Below, piece by piece: positions 20,696-33,997 of a DNA stretch of 64,000 nucleotides. The stretch's first letter is position 1; every line of letters starts with the position of its first letter. The stretch comes from Stenocarpella maydis (Eukaryota; Ascomycota; Sordariomycetes; Diaporthales; Diaporthaceae): positions 62,001 to 126,000 of the forward strand of contig NQMI01000044.1 of assembly GCA_002270565.1 (NCBI GenBank). Reading direction: 5' to 3'. The notes under the pieces are model-generated. The model worked only from the letters and a program-made list of their open reading frames with translations, searched no databases and was not told where the DNA came from. The position numbers and the translations under genes are program-made.

Positions 20696-23600
20696 CAGCG
20701 GTACCGACCGAAGGAGAAAGTCAAGCAAGAACAAACCGAGGGGGGAGATCCCAAAGCCGAGAGCATCGCGTCTGGCAGCACTCCTAACGCTTGGTCACAT
20801 ACAACTCAGGTGGACGGGGAGGACCGCGTCCAAGACGTGGTGTTCAAGATCCCAACCAGGCCTGCATCTTTGCGGCAGCCGGTGGCAGCCCGCGACCGTG
20901 GACAAGGCCTGTTTCAAGGCCTGTCCTCATCTCACCGTACGTTCCCTAGTAATTTTCAGCCACCTCAAAGAACTTCCGTTGACAGCCACATCAAGCAACG
21001 TCCTGATACGTGTACCTCGAGTGCTCCTACTAAGCCCCTGGCAATGAGACGACACGGACTCCCTCCCGGGCAAAGAAGGACAGTAGCTGCTGCATATCTG
21101 AGTTGCCGGCCATCGGCGAATCCAAAATATATGGCTGATTCACAGGCCTTGATGCTGTTTTCTGTTGAGGCACACTGTGTCGGTTCAGACGAAGGGACTA
21201 AGTCCGGATTTCTCTCACGCCCTGAGGATTTTGATTCGAGTAGTGCGCGAAAGCACGATTCACGAGAAATAGAGTATTCAATGCAGTGATCTCGAATTGC
21301 TTATCGTTACGTGTAATTCAGCAATGAGCCAACGGCCAGGTAATGGCGGCAACATAAGATGATGGTCAGGAGCGAGCTGGTTGCGTTCAAAAGTGATCGG
21401 CGTGATGGGTTGATTGTATTTCTCAACCCATGGGTAGACAGGGCAAGATTATTCATTAGAAATACTGCTATGCTAGTGTTAAATGCCATCTATCTACTCG
21501 GCTTTGGTTTCTATCGTAGTGGCTGCCCACTTCGGTCGCTGTGAATATGCTCGCAAGCAATCCGAACCGACCTTAGCTTGGGATGGCTCGCCTTCAACCT
21601 GAGCGCCTTCTCTGCTTGATGACACAATACGACGTGGTCTACATGTTTCGAGACCCTTCGCCTAGCATACAGACTAAATCGCCGGAAATACGTTCTTTTC
21701 AGAGCTAGGATACAGCTCGTCGCCGCGAGCATGCCCAGGGTCTTATGATGGATAGGCTACTGCTGTGTTTTTGGAGAGCCTCGCTGAGGAACTCGAAGAC
21801 TGTCCGAAGCTGGATTCGAAAGGACCGGGAAACTAGGTTGTTTATGTTTTGTCAGCGACGATGCGCTCACCACCTCTCTTAGGAGCTCAGGGCTCACTTT
21901 TGTGCCCCCGGGACATCGGTCTCGTGAGGGAGTTTCGTCTGCATGCGGACATTCCGGGAATCGTAGGCAACTTTGATGTTCCACGTTGATACCATGTTTT
22001 GCACTGTGTTTTCAGGTCATTTGTACCGAGAGTTCAATAAAAGTTAAAACATGGGGTTATGATATTCACTACATTGCGAGGCGTCTATGCGTTCTGTCAA
22101 GGCATAAGTGGCCTTCTCGAGTCGAAGGCCACCGGCCTTTGCATTGGTCTACGACCTTGTTTGGGGGGAATAGGCACCTCAGCTAACCGCTCCATTACTG
22201 AGAAGTTGGGACACATTCTGAAGATTTGAACGCTGTGGCCTATGAGGATGGGTCCACCTAGATGACTGTTCAACTACCACCCCAGGGCCATCAGGCATTC
22301 GCATCACCAGGATCACGGTTTCAGGAGCTTTTACGACATCTACGCTCACCTCCGACCAGAAGAATGAGAAACGAAGTGCCACACGTCTGAGTAATTTACC
22401 CACGTGTCTGCCTTCCCGTAGAAAGCGAGCCTGTCTAGTGGTCAGGTTTTTCATATACGTGCTTTTGAGGTTAGTTCCGAGAACGTTCATTCCACTGCGA
22501 TATCTCGTCCCAGGCAATACCGCACCAAGATAGGGGCAAAATAATGCCCAACGGGCACTGACGAATGGCCGATCCATGGGGAAGCAGGAGGTTCACTCGG
22601 TCATGCTGACGGGACCGCCCCATCCAACGTCTTGATGGTGGGTTACTCAGTCCCTGCTCCTGACGCTTCGTCTCCTCCCTCTCCTCATCCTGCCGCTTCC
22701 CGCTGGGGCAGACACATGTCCGGTGTCTACCAAGGTTCCGAGTCGAAGCTTGACCGCCTCTGGAAGCAGATGCTCGCGATGCAGCGTCCGCCTCTGCACA
22801 GCGGCACGCCACCCAGTGCCCACCGGTGGTTGCGAGTACTTTACGCCGCTGCCGAGGACATGGCTTGCACTCTAGTCGTCTGTCGGGGCAGTCTTGGCTG
22901 CTTGACAGACGGGACATTGAATCGGATATTTTGACACGATCTGGGCGGGGTGCAGAACCTGCGGTGGCTGGTCACCCCATGCATCGAGAGCCTGACATCC
23001 GCAGGTCGAGGTGGGTTAGAGGCGGAGAGGCGGTTGATTCCTTGCTGATACTGCATAGTGCTCGTCGAATATACCGCCCGAAATGCTGGTCCCTGTCCTT
23101 GTCGCAAGGCTTGATCCAGGAGTGTCGCTGGGTCCCCGCCGATGTCAGCACGGACGGTCAATGATGGCGCTGGTCAGGTGTTGGTTGTCCATATTTGATC
23201 GACTGTACTGCATACAGTCATCATGCCCCACGGAATACCCTGCAACTACAGTACGGATCCTACATTATATCGACGGTCCAAGGCTGCCCGCCACAGGGCG
23301 CACCGGCTGTCTCTGATGCGAGATTAATGGACTGATCTTGATACTTGTGCGCCCCGAGCAATGGGGGCATATTGGGCCCGAGGGGAATTGTTAACACGGA
23401 GCAGCACTCGCATGGCACGCATCTCATCAGCATGAGAGCCATGATGAGATGACTCGGGCGTTTTTCTAGCAACCTGATGCTCCGCCTCCGCAGGTCGAAT
23501 CTTGGGTGAATAAGGATGCCTGTCGATCTTGCACCAAGTGCCGTGGAGGATATACTGCCAATATCTGCAGCTCGTAAGCCTTGCTAGTCTTGTTGCTGTC

Positions 23601-26600
23601 GAACACGAGTGCCAGAGGTTCGGAGCAGCATGGCGTGTCGTCTCGATGCTACGTTCCTCCGGCTAGGACCTAGCCCCTGGGCCTTGTTAGAGGCTTTTCG
23701 GCGAGTAGAGGCAACGCTAGGATCCTGTATTCTGACGGGGTTGACGGACAGGCCCCTGGATACCCTAGGTGAACGGCCCGGAGTACCTAGTGTCAACTGC
23801 CGAGCAAGATCCTCGTCAATATTCAGATACTGACAGGAGGACTGAGAATCCAAGGTTTGCTGCTAACCAGTCACCAGAGCAGCATTGTCGGTGCGAGGCC
23901 CACTGTGCTGTATTTAGGCAGAAAGGGGGGAAATTCGAGGGCTGGGATAATACCACCATGACCAGCTCGTATTATCACCATCATCTTGAGAAGACACTTG
24001 ACGGTACAGTAAGTGTCTCTGCTCGAGTCAACAGCTGAGATCACAGCCATTGCCTCGCAGGTCGTGTTCCGGCAGAGGTATCATTAGCCCATGGTGCGTC
24101 TATCTAGGTACACATGCATGTACCTACCTAGGTGGGTACGTCGCAGTGCAACCATTACTGTGTCGAGGCAGGCGCGACAAGGGCATCGTCTCGTTGCTGT
24201 GCTGAAAGCTGGAGGGCCCTTGGGGCACGTTGCACCGTTGAAAGTGTCGACTTGTCGCGTGGAGCCAACGACTTCAGATGGACCAGAGAGAGACGGTGAA
24301 GTCCCGAGCCTGCCAGCTGGCCAGAGGCTGGCCGCCAGCTGGGGCCAGCTGTGCTGCCCCCAAGAGGTACCGGTACCTGGGGGCCGGAGTAGTGGTACCG
24401 GATGCTCAGATACTGCGTAGTACGTAGTACACCCTGCACCTGGATGAGATGTACTGCAACTCCGCAGCCACGACCCACGTCAACCACGAGCCGCCTGTGC
24501 ATTGGAAACCCTCACTTGAACCCCAGAGACCGGCTCCCGCCGTCATGGGCACGCTCGACTCTCTCACATGCGCAACGTTCTCCTCCGTGCCAAGCCTTCC
24601 GATTCGGGTCTCTCCCCTCTGGCACACCCTCTGGCTCCACGGGCACCTGCATCCCCAAGGCCATGACGCTGGCCTCGACCGGTTAGTTGCGTCTCTACCC
24701 TGCCTTTGGAGCAGCGCCGTTGACTGCGCTCACTCCTCTGGCTCAGACCCACAGCTCTCCGCTGTTCCGTCTCGGGGCGAGGCCTGGCTGGCACATCGAT
24801 GGCTAACGGTCTTGGCTCAACAGCCCGGGTGTGGGTCACCTCCATAGCACTGGCGGGCGATCCGTCTGGGCGAAGCAGTAGTCAATTGCTACCGTTACAC
24901 CCACCATTGCTCGGAGCCGGGCCATCCAACCGTCACCGCCGGGCCTGGGTCAGAACTCAACCTCGCCGGGGTACCGAGTACATCAATCGCTCTCACAGGC
25001 CCAGCCATCGGCCTCCCCTCTCGTCGTTTCTGGTGCGACGTTGCGGAGCAATTCGCTTGCTCGAGGACCGCAGCGTCTTGCGGGCTGGACCTTGGTCATC
25101 ATGTGGGGGACGCAAGCTCCCGACTGTTTGTGTTCATCCTCGCCAGACGCTTCACAACCTTGACTGACGGGCCCACGCACAACACGGCCCAATGCTGTCA
25201 TCGAGTCGAGGTTTCATCGGCCAGTACGGAGTACACTTACTGCTCCTACTTGGGCCTTCAGACGGCCACCTGGGCAGTTGGGGCCACGGCATCCTGCACT
25301 CGCCATCTACCCTTGCTCAGCGACTGGTCCAGACCATTGAAGAAGGAGACAAAGGCACAGCAGCTTGTGCTTGATGAGCGCCACCTCATCTACCTTATAC
25401 GTGAGGCGCGCCATTCCCGCCGGTCGTAGTTGAGGACCGTCGATCTGCCCATCAACAGACGTCACGCTCAGGGCCAGGCGACAGTAACCGCTCCTGTGCA
25501 TGCAGGGCTTGCCGCGGTAGGATTACACTGCACCGTGACGGCCCAGCGTCGTTTCCTAGCCGGCGTGAACGAGTGAATGAAGATGCCAAAGACACTGGAC
25601 TACCCAAGCGGCACGGGACGGCGCCCTACAGGAGCCACAGTCTCACAAACCTTTCGCCGGCAGGCGGACATGTGAAGGGTCACCTGGGTGGCATCTCCCA
25701 CTGTCTCGCGGACCGTAGAGCTGACCGGTCAAGATGTGAGTCTTTACTGGTGACCAAACCGGGCCAGCCCTCAAGCCATGCAATTCCATGTCATCCATGT
25801 TGAGGTGGCCGGCACTCAGTCATCAATACAGGCCCGTCCGGCCGCCACCAGGCAGTCCAGGCTGGAGAGTCCTGTACCACCCTCCAGACCCGACAAAGTA
25901 AGTAAAGCCTCCCACGCTATACCTTACCGGGCATCAGTGCGCTCGCAGCAAGATGCACAAGGCTGCAAGAAGCACATTGACCACCCTCACACCCTCATGT
26001 AATAATGGTCAGAAAAGAGACCTGGGCCCAAGGTCATGTGAGATGCATCGTAGCCCGGGCAAGTGGCCGACCAGGCAAGACCAAGGCTGCTGCTACTCCC
26101 ACACCCATCTGGTTCCCTTGTCTGGGTGATCCGCAATGATCCTGCAAGCTTAGCTTGCCACCCCCCCCTTCAAAACATCCCAAAGCCCACAAGAGTGGCC
26201 GATCTGCCGCTCCACCACGCTGCACCGGAGGGTCATTCCGTGATGGGATCTTGAAATACCAGGGAGACGGCAGATGACACGGCATGGGCAATTCCTGTAA
26301 CCGCCGCCGCTTACTTCTGATATGCGAGGGCCAGTGCACGGCAGAAGTACAGTACGCTGAGCTGTGAGCTTTCCTCGAGGACGCAGTCCCGGGGATCGTC
26401 ATGGGAGCCCGCCTGCCCTGTTTGGCCCTCTGTATCTGGCAGCTAACGGCGCCTCGTTCCGCGCCTAGAAAGTATCCATTGGAAATCTTCCGCATGCCGC
26501 CCGGCTTCGACACCACCGACCGACCAGCTCTGCAAGCTAGGCTGAGCTGCAACCGCCGATGGGTGCCTGCTGCCAACGACTGCCGTGGACCACCAGACAA

Positions 26601-26949
26601 CTTCCAAGGCTACCTGACGGTTGCATACTGCATCCCATGATAAAGACCCGGTTGGACGACCAGAAACGTCTTGCGATCAGTCGGGAGCAGACCTCACGTC
26701 AATGGTGGGGTCGGCTGGAAGCGGCTAGGCGGCAACCCCATCCACCACTCTCAACGCTTGTCCGCCCCCCCCCCCGGACGTACGGCGATTCTACAAGCAC
26801 TCTTTGTTGATACCTATGGCCTGTTCCGAAATGGGACTCGAAGCCCGTCACTAGCTGTTTAAGCTTATTTTCACGAGCACCAACAAGGGCCTGGCGATGG
26901 AACGCCCAATAGTCGCTGACGAGCACCGACTGTGGGTAGTTAAAATATG

Positions 26950-26981
<32 letters not shown>

Positions 26982-28580
26982 CGCGCAGCTGGGGGCGATG
27001 CCGCCCAGCGGGTACGAGCAGCGGCCGAGATGAGGCCGGAGGGATTGCGGCCTGCATCCACCAGACGGCAGGGCCCAGCTGGGTGGGCTTTTTTCCCTTC
27101 TTCTTTTTCTCTTTCTCTTTCTTCTTTGCTTTTTAGTTTTGATACCCGGCTCGGTCGTTCTGCAAGATTTTCCCCGAGCCCAACGGTTCGACAGCACACG
27201 TCTTGGATCACACAGCAGGCCGTTTTCTCTACGCTTTATCTTGATGTCATTTTCTTTTCCTCTTTGTGATTTAATATATCGTGACAGACAGGCAGTACTG
27301 TAAAAGCAAGCATATCCCAACTCTCGCAAACACATACACAGCCGCACGTGCTAGGACCAGGTAGGTATCTCGAAACAAAGCCCTGGACAAGAAAAAAACC
27401 CGATAGGAGATTCAAAACATGCCGAAGCAATTTATAAGGGAGCTATCGTAATAGGCCTCAGAAGCGGGGGCAGAAGCGGAAGTAGAAAGAATACCATATT
27501 GGCAGACTGGCCGACCGGGGAAGAAATAATGTACCTAACCTAAGTATGCAACATAATGAAGAGCTCGGCGTGGGTGAATAAGAAGACGCTACCCGAACAG
27601 GGACAAAGGAGGAAGAGAAGAAGAAGGGAAAAAATAACAGAATCCAACAAACTTTGTACATGAAGCATGCAGAAAATCCCGGGAAGGGGGGCAGGGGAGG
27701 GTAGGCCGGCAGAAGCAAAACAGCCCCCGTCTCGCCAAAAAGAAAGCCGTAGAAGCCCCTGTCTATCTGAGGAGCAGACCAGCCTGCGTGTTGTGCGTTA
27801 TTGTGTGCCGTCGTGTGAGTGAAGCGAGCAAATGTGCTTGTGCGGGTTTATGGAATGGTTTAGGCCTGCAGAGGTGTGTGTGCGCGCGCGCGTTGGTGGG
27901 TGACATTTGGTGCTTCGTCCCGCGAGTTACTTCCTGGGCACAACCCGCTTGGTTTCCCTTCGCTCCCCTGGCCCCCACATGCTGTCGCTGAGGAGGAAGA
28001 GGGCAAGAAGGAATCGCCGTCTTTCCAGAGTGGCTCTTGGCCCCCTTGCAACGGTTCGCTGGATCCAGTCCGCCCGCCCCCCTCTCGCATCTTTCCCGAA
28101 GATCCGATGAGAAAAAAGCCACCCCCCCTGTCGCCCGCCAACCGTTTCCTCCGTGAAACAGCCTGGCCATATTTTGTGCCCAGACTGTTCTGATCGAATC
28201 CTCTTGCTTCGATGTCGGTTGCAAGGGCCAGGAATGCCGTGCACCGTCGCCATGCGCCGTTAGCCTAACCTTCCAAAGCCCGTCCGCGTGTGGCCCCTGT
28301 CCCTGCCTGGTAACAAAGAAGATACTGCGTGTCTCGTAGGTCCCAGCCCGATAAAGTTTTCCAGTGTTGGCTTCCGTTCTGTCGCGCAAAAGAAGCACTG
28401 CAGCGCGGGTCGCCTGGCTTCCGGCCGCCTCGAGGCCTTGCTGTCGAAGTCAGGCGGCATGGGGGAAAGGGCTCTAGACCAGGGATAATTTGACATGGTC
28501 GTGCGAACGTGGCATGCGCGCCGACGGACGCCCCCCCTGTCGAAGGCGACCGCCCTTCCATGCATCCGTCGTAATCCATC
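20696..28580. other. Gene-poor interval downstream of the homeobox gene (7.9 kb)
   Basis: No ORF here has protein-like composition, splice support or a family I recognise. The interval is GC-rich to neutral, with no sustained AT-rich stretch like a RIP-mutated repeat. It holds a TACCTAGGTA-type cluster (24101-24140), a GGTACCGGTACC palindrome near 24366, a run of 11 C (26765-26775), a TA/CA dinucleotide repeat (26946-26982) and a long pyrimidine tract near 27090-27135. The last 1 kb next to 28581 is likely 3' UTR of the homeobox gene. Confidence 0.5.
26946..26982. repeat. TA/CA dinucleotide microsatellite
   Basis: Alternating TA with interspersed CA units over about 37 bp, in non-coding sequence. 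Confidence 0.85.
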
Positions 28581-30727
28581 TCAGTGCCCTGAGCTGCCTT
28601 GCGGGATCGTGAAGCTCCTCTTTCTCTTCAGCTCGCCACCAGGTCCTCCGTATTCATCGCCGCCACGGTCGCCCAGGGGACCTCCGCCTCCAAACTGATC
28701 TCGCATCGGTGTCCTCGAGCTGTGTCCCGAGGCCATGCTAGCGTGGAAGGCTTGCGAGAAGTCATTGGGCGGCGCGATTGGCGCGCTCATCTGCGGCATC
28801 GAATAATCGTGTGTTCTCGTCGGGAACCCTGGGGTCCTCGGCAATGAGAAGTCGCTCGGCGCGGTCAGAGGCGCGGTGGGGAAGCCATTGGAGTATGGTG
28901 CAGAAGTCACTGCCGCATGGCGGTGGGTTGGCGAGGTTGCTGAGCGCAGACCGCGGTGGGAAGCCGAGTACGATCGCTGTGCGCTCAGATCGAGGCCGAG
29001 CGGAAGGGTCGCAGATGAAGCGCGCAGGCGGGAGCGGTTCTGTGAGTTTTGGAAAGAGCTGGATTGGAAGTTCGGATAGGGCATGTGCGTGGGTGACGTG
29101 ACAGATGAACCTGAGGGACTTTGTTAGCGCAAATGATAACCCCCACGCAGCGAAGCGCAAGACTTACCAGCGTAAGTGCTCGATTCGTAGCCACCAAGTG
29201 TTGTTGAGGGAGAGCCACTCAGCCCTTCTGAGGGCTGATAGACGGACTGCTGCCGCCCGCTCAGCGGTGCCGGGCTGCCGGCTGCGGGGTGGTAAGACGA
29301 GTAGTCGATGGAGTCGCCTTTCCAGGACATGCTTGAGCGGAGGGGTGACTGCAGGTTATCTGACCTGGACCGGCTGAGTGTCTCCCGGAGCTGGAGTGGC
29401 TGAAGAGGTCTCATTTGCTGCCTCGAGTGGTGGTTCTGAACGGCCAATCCAGTCTCCATGCCACCCTGTCTCGCAAATGGGTTTGAGGTCCTAGGGCCGG
29501 CGCCCAGTGGCGTCAAGTGGTTCGAGTAGTCGTACCGATCGCTGGGCTCTTGAGACATGGGAGTCAACAGGTCTGGGTTACTCATGGATGCTGATGTGCT
29601 GAACGCAATGCTGCCAAAAGCCGGACTCAGCCCGCTGGACGACATGTGCTCGCCACCCTCGGCTCGCCTGACGTCCACCACCAGTGGTCCCCTCATAAGG
29701 TGATCCGAATAGGGGCCCGGGCCGAAACCCACAGGAGACGCCATTGGCGTGCCCAGCCCGTGGACGGCGCCGTATGGTGAGTGGAGGGCCTGAACATTGT
29801 CAAAGTCGTCTGGCACAGCTCTCATCTTGATCATGCGCTCGCGGTCATCGGCCGTGAGACGCTTGATCTTCGCCCGCCTGTGGTTTTGTGATTAGTGTCA
29901 GCAACGCTCATCGGCTCGTGACAAGAATTGCGTACCTGTTTTGGAACCAGACTTGCACCTGCCGAGGGCTCAGGCCTGGGATCTCCCGCGACAGCCGTTC
30001 CCTGTGCGCAGCATCAGGGTGCGGCTGCTTCGCAAACTCGCTCATTAGGAATCGTGTTTGTTGGTGGGTAAGTCTGGAAACCGTCAGCACTGTGCCTAGC
30101 ACCAACCGCTTGTCACACTACCCACCTGAATCGCTTCATCTTCCTCCGCGCTGCGGTCCTTTCGGCGGGGGTCATCTGTTGCAGCGCCGCCTCAGTGTCA
30201 CCGTCGACCATGTCATCCTCATCTATCACTTCGTCGTCATCCTCTTGCTTAGGCACCTGGTCCTCATGGCCCGGCTGGCTGGCTGGCAATTCCGCGCTCT
30301 GTTCTGCAGAGGTGACTGAGATCACTGGGGTTGAGCCTAGCGACACCCCGGGAGTGTCTGCCGAGGCTACAGAATCCTCTTTCAAGGACTCTGCGGCCTT
30401 CTGGGCGTATGCATCGCCTTGTTTTTCTGAATGTTCCGCGATGGGTGATGGTTGTGTCTGTTGGCGCAGGCCCAGAGGATCTGCGCTGCGTTGCAGACTC
30501 AGAGGTGGACTCAGAGTGTGGGGCTCTGTCTTGGGCTCTATGTCCATGGAGCTGTCATCCTCGGCGGCACTGCGCGGCTGTGCCTGAGACTCAGAGCTGG
30601 CACCAGGAGCTGTTCCATGACCATAAGACTGGGCATAGCTGGAGCTCTCCGCAGGAGGGAGATACGAGTACTGCTGTCCCTGCCACTCAGGCTGTGTCGA
30701 CAAAGGAGCGTCAAAATTGTTCGACAT
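28581..30727 (-). CDS. Homeodomain transcription factor, HTF1-like
   Basis: Four exons, 30126-30727, 29936-30073, 29168-29877 and 28581-29110, total 1980 nt, or 659 residues. Start MSNNFDAPLS is the first plausible ATG (30725-30727). After an acidic, Ser/Gln-rich region with an EDDDEVIDEDDMVDGD stretch, the homeodomain spans about residues 190-250: RRKMKRFR, LTHQQTRFLMSEFAKQ, LSREIPGLSPRQVQVWFQNR, RAKIKRLTADDRER. The WFQNRRAK recognition helix is intact. Two introns cut the homeodomain (30074-30125 and 29878-29935, both phase 2); a third is 29111-29167. The C-terminal 400 residues are Ser/Pro/Gly-rich and probably an activation region. The pattern fits the Sordariomycete conidiation regulator Htf1/MoHox2, an identification made from memory of that family and not by search. 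It is the only confident gene between 20.7 and 44.9 kb. Confidence 0.9.
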
Positions 30728-32323
30728 GCGTGGGCTAGCTTCTGACCTGTGGTAAAGAGTCTCGTATTTGCTCGTGGGCCAGTGGTTTTTCTCGGATTCG
30801 CGCTGCCTGGTAACAAGCATTGGAAACGGCGTCTGAGAAAGACCTGGGGGGGGGGTTCGCCTTCTTTGGAACAACAGATAAACTCTGTCGTCAAGGTCGG
30901 GTCAATGGTCCGACTGCCAGAGGAACGAGCGGAGAGGCTGTACCAAAAACGAGAGTCAGGTCAACTGGAAAGGGTCGTGTCAAGCCTCAAAGAACGTGTC
31001 GACTTGTCGAGGCGGAGGCCAAGGGTGGAAGAAGCCGGCGGCAGGTCGAAGGATGGGGTTCCCTTGGGTCCGGCGTGATGTCTCTGGCTAGCTGAACCGA
31101 TGATGCAGGACGTTCCAAAGAGTGGACAGGAAATGGCCGTGTCGACGTTCGTCCCACACAAGTAAATGCGTGCTAAGCAGGTCTTGAGGAGCGGAGGACC
31201 TATCGAGGAAGCTTGCGGGGGGGGGGTGTATTCGAACAGGCTCAAGTCTATCCTTGAATTCACAGGCCTGCCGGTTTCTTGGAGTTCAACAAGGGCTGTC
31301 AGGAGGGCTGATGGATGCGCAGGAACAGAGCAGTGAAAGAGACAAGTGCTGTAATATGAGAAACGCTGTCGAGTAGTCGAGTGGACCAAGGTAGGAGCAG
31401 GACTATGTGTGGCTTGCCTAGGTTGATGGCCGAGCTGGTGTGTTTATAGAATCCTCCCGGGAGAGACGAAAGTATAAGGCCGACAGGGAGACTTGTATCC
31501 AAGACTCTAAGGACTGGACTACGGGCTGTAATGTATACAATTCGAGGGTCTCAACCTGATGGAGCCGGCGGGGTTGACTGGTCTTCAAGGTACTGCTGGG
31601 AGTGGCAGGTCCCCCGGCCTGCATGGAGTTTAGAAATAGCCGTGGTCGCAACAAGGTCAACCCCTATGGGGGGGGGGGAGGAAGCCTTGTATTTTAGTAC
31701 CACACGGGTGGATCCAATATCACAGGTACCGCCAGGGCAGACGGAAAAATGTTCAGGGTAGAATCCGAAAAGTAGAACAAGGCCTGCACGGGCAACCGCA
31801 AAGGCGATGGGGTGAGTCCTGGGCGATCGGGAGCATGTACCAGATACCTCATCAAAGAGGGTGGGTATCGCCTGGGTGACCCCGGTGCCCTGCTCTGTCG
31901 ACAACTCCACGACTCGAGTACGGCCCGCGGGTGACAGTGTGGTGGTGTTATTTTCGTCTGAACAGGGCAGGGCGCCACGGCTTGACCTGAGCCAGAACCC
32001 GCTCTCCTCTGGGCTGGACGGGGGAGGGTCAGGGAGCATGAAGACCAAGGGGACTTGGTGGTAGAAGTTCCGGCTGAATGGCTAATGCTGTAGCATCAGT
32101 GGGCCGGGCGGAACCAACCAGACGATGGAGGTACACTAGGAAGACACAGAGTCGTTGGGCTTATTAGGTGGGCGAGAGAAGGGTAGCGAGGGCTATAAGG
32201 ACGGTGGGATAAGCATAAAAGACGGAATGATTGAACCGTGCCCCGTTGGGAGTAACCGCGGCTCCTGCTTGGTGGTTGGAGGAGGCGCCTCTGGCCGACA
32301 TAGGACAGGGAGCACATGTTCAT

Positions 32324-32372
32324 GCAGCAGCAGCAGAAGCAGCAGAAGCAGCAGCAGAAGCAACAAAGCACT
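32324..32372 (+). repeat. CAG/AAG microsatellite
   Basis: About 16 trinucleotide units, mostly CAG with interspersed AAG, 1.6 kb upstream of the homeobox start. No supported reading frame runs through it. Confidence 0.85.
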
Positions 32373-33957
32373 TGCTATGTAGGTTTGAGCTCAGCGAACT
32401 CGACACGCGAGGACCTGACTAGCAATGGAGGTTCCTCGCTGCTGGGCAGGAGACACCTGCCCACAGAGGCAAGCGTTGAGGCAAACTGAAGGGGCGCGCC
32501 CGCGAGGTTGCTCAATGGGGAAGGTTTTGAGAGAGAGGCGGCCAGGGAATCCGCAGAGGAAGAAGGATACGCCTGTACAGAGTACAACAACGTTGCGAAC
32601 CCGTCTCGGCTGGAATATCTCAGCAGTGTTCATTGGTCCTTGATTACATTAGTCCGGTTGTAAACTCCACGGATGAAAGCATGAGCGTTGTTCAACACGG
32701 CCCCCGATGTGAGCCAATTAGAGGGCACGATGATTCAGGAGGAGGGGTGTGTGGATAACGCCAGCTGGGGCGCAGAGAGGACATGGCTCTGGGGGTGGTA
32801 GTGCTCAAGGGCCCACCATGAGGCTTTGTTGCGAAACTCGCTGGGTGGTGCTGCGGGAGGTGGGCACGGCCAGGGTGGGTATTCTCGATGGCAACCCCCC
32901 CGGTCAATCATGGTTACAGAACAGCAGGGGTGTGCAGCAGAGGGAGGATGGGCTGAACGGGCAGACAGATCATGGATGCAGATCTCCAGCTGCTGTCGGG
33001 CGCCTCTGCCAGGCGGGGAGGACGTGCGGACACGCAGAGCCTGTGATTTGCACACCATGGCCCTGGACGTCGGGGTCTCGTCGCGAAGGGGAAGGAGGCC
33101 GGTCGGCGACCGCGGCGGGGAGCATGACAAGACAGGGCTGAGAAGCAACTCGGCCGGTTGCAGTCGTCGTGTTTGCTCTGCAGAGGCGACCAGAGAGGAA
33201 AAGGGACAGGCACATGGACGCGCAGGAGCCGGCGGCGCAGGGAGCGTCACCCTGGGCGAGGCTACGGTCGAGTACTCCGTACCTGGTGCCCGAGCCAGCA
33301 GAGCAGGCACTATGCCGGGTTTGTCTTTGGTCACAAGTGGTGAGAGAGTCGCATTCGGCTCTGGATATGCGGCCAGGGCACACCGAAACGAGAGGCGCCA
33401 CCGTTACCCCGGATTTTCCAGCTGGCTCCTCAGGACGGCTAAGCTTTGACAGACGCAGGTGAGATGTCGCGGGGCCACAGCATCTTGTCAGCAGAGGTTG
33501 TCCGCGAGGTGGCAACATGTCTGGCTTTCACGGTATGGAGCAAGACGATCGAGACGATCAGCACGGGAAGCCAGGCCGAGAGTCTAATGTTAGATCACCG
33601 ACTGCCGGCGCCTGCCTGCCTGCCTGCCTTGTCTCTGCGAGACGGCGAAGCTGGAACCACTGGGGTCTGTCTGGGCTGTACCGGGGGGAAAACCCACGAG
33701 AGCTGGTGCAGGCATACGGCTCCGGGCACACCAGGCTCAGAGGAGGAGGGGGTGTCGTGCCAGACGAACACAGGGTGGGTGAGCGGGCGAGTGAGTGAGT
33801 GAGCAGCGTCACCGCACCCTGACCTGCTGCTAGCATGCATGCACTGACTCATCAGCGAGCTGTGGGAGATGCTGGCCTGGGCGTGTGGTCGCGCCCAAGG
33901 GTCTGACAGGGCGAGATGAAGCTCGGTGGTTGAAGGGCGAGATGGTGATGTGAGTGC

Positions 33958-33997
33958 GAGGGCGAGGGCGAGGGCGAGGGCGAGGGCGAGGGCAGGG
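33958..33997 (+). repeat. (GGGCGA)n array, G-quadruplex type
   Basis: Seven GGG triplets spaced by three bases (the last by two) on the plus strand. This fits the four-run G3-N1-7 pattern of an intramolecular G-quadruplex several times over. Confidence 0.85.

Noticed and set aside
24402..24900. Possible spliced small gene with GTTAGT donor near 24681 and CAACAG acceptor near 24822
   Set aside because: No frame gives a convincing protein on both sides of the junction, and no family is recognised.
26821..26920. Possible tRNA on the minus strand (GCTTCGAGTCCC resembles a B box)
   Set aside because: No A box, acceptor stem or cloverleaf could be formed with the sequence upstream.
32735..33518. 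Overlapping ORFs of 180-207 codons on both strands
   Set aside because: Several frames are open at once, which reflects GC-rich stop-poor DNA; none has protein-like composition or splice signals.
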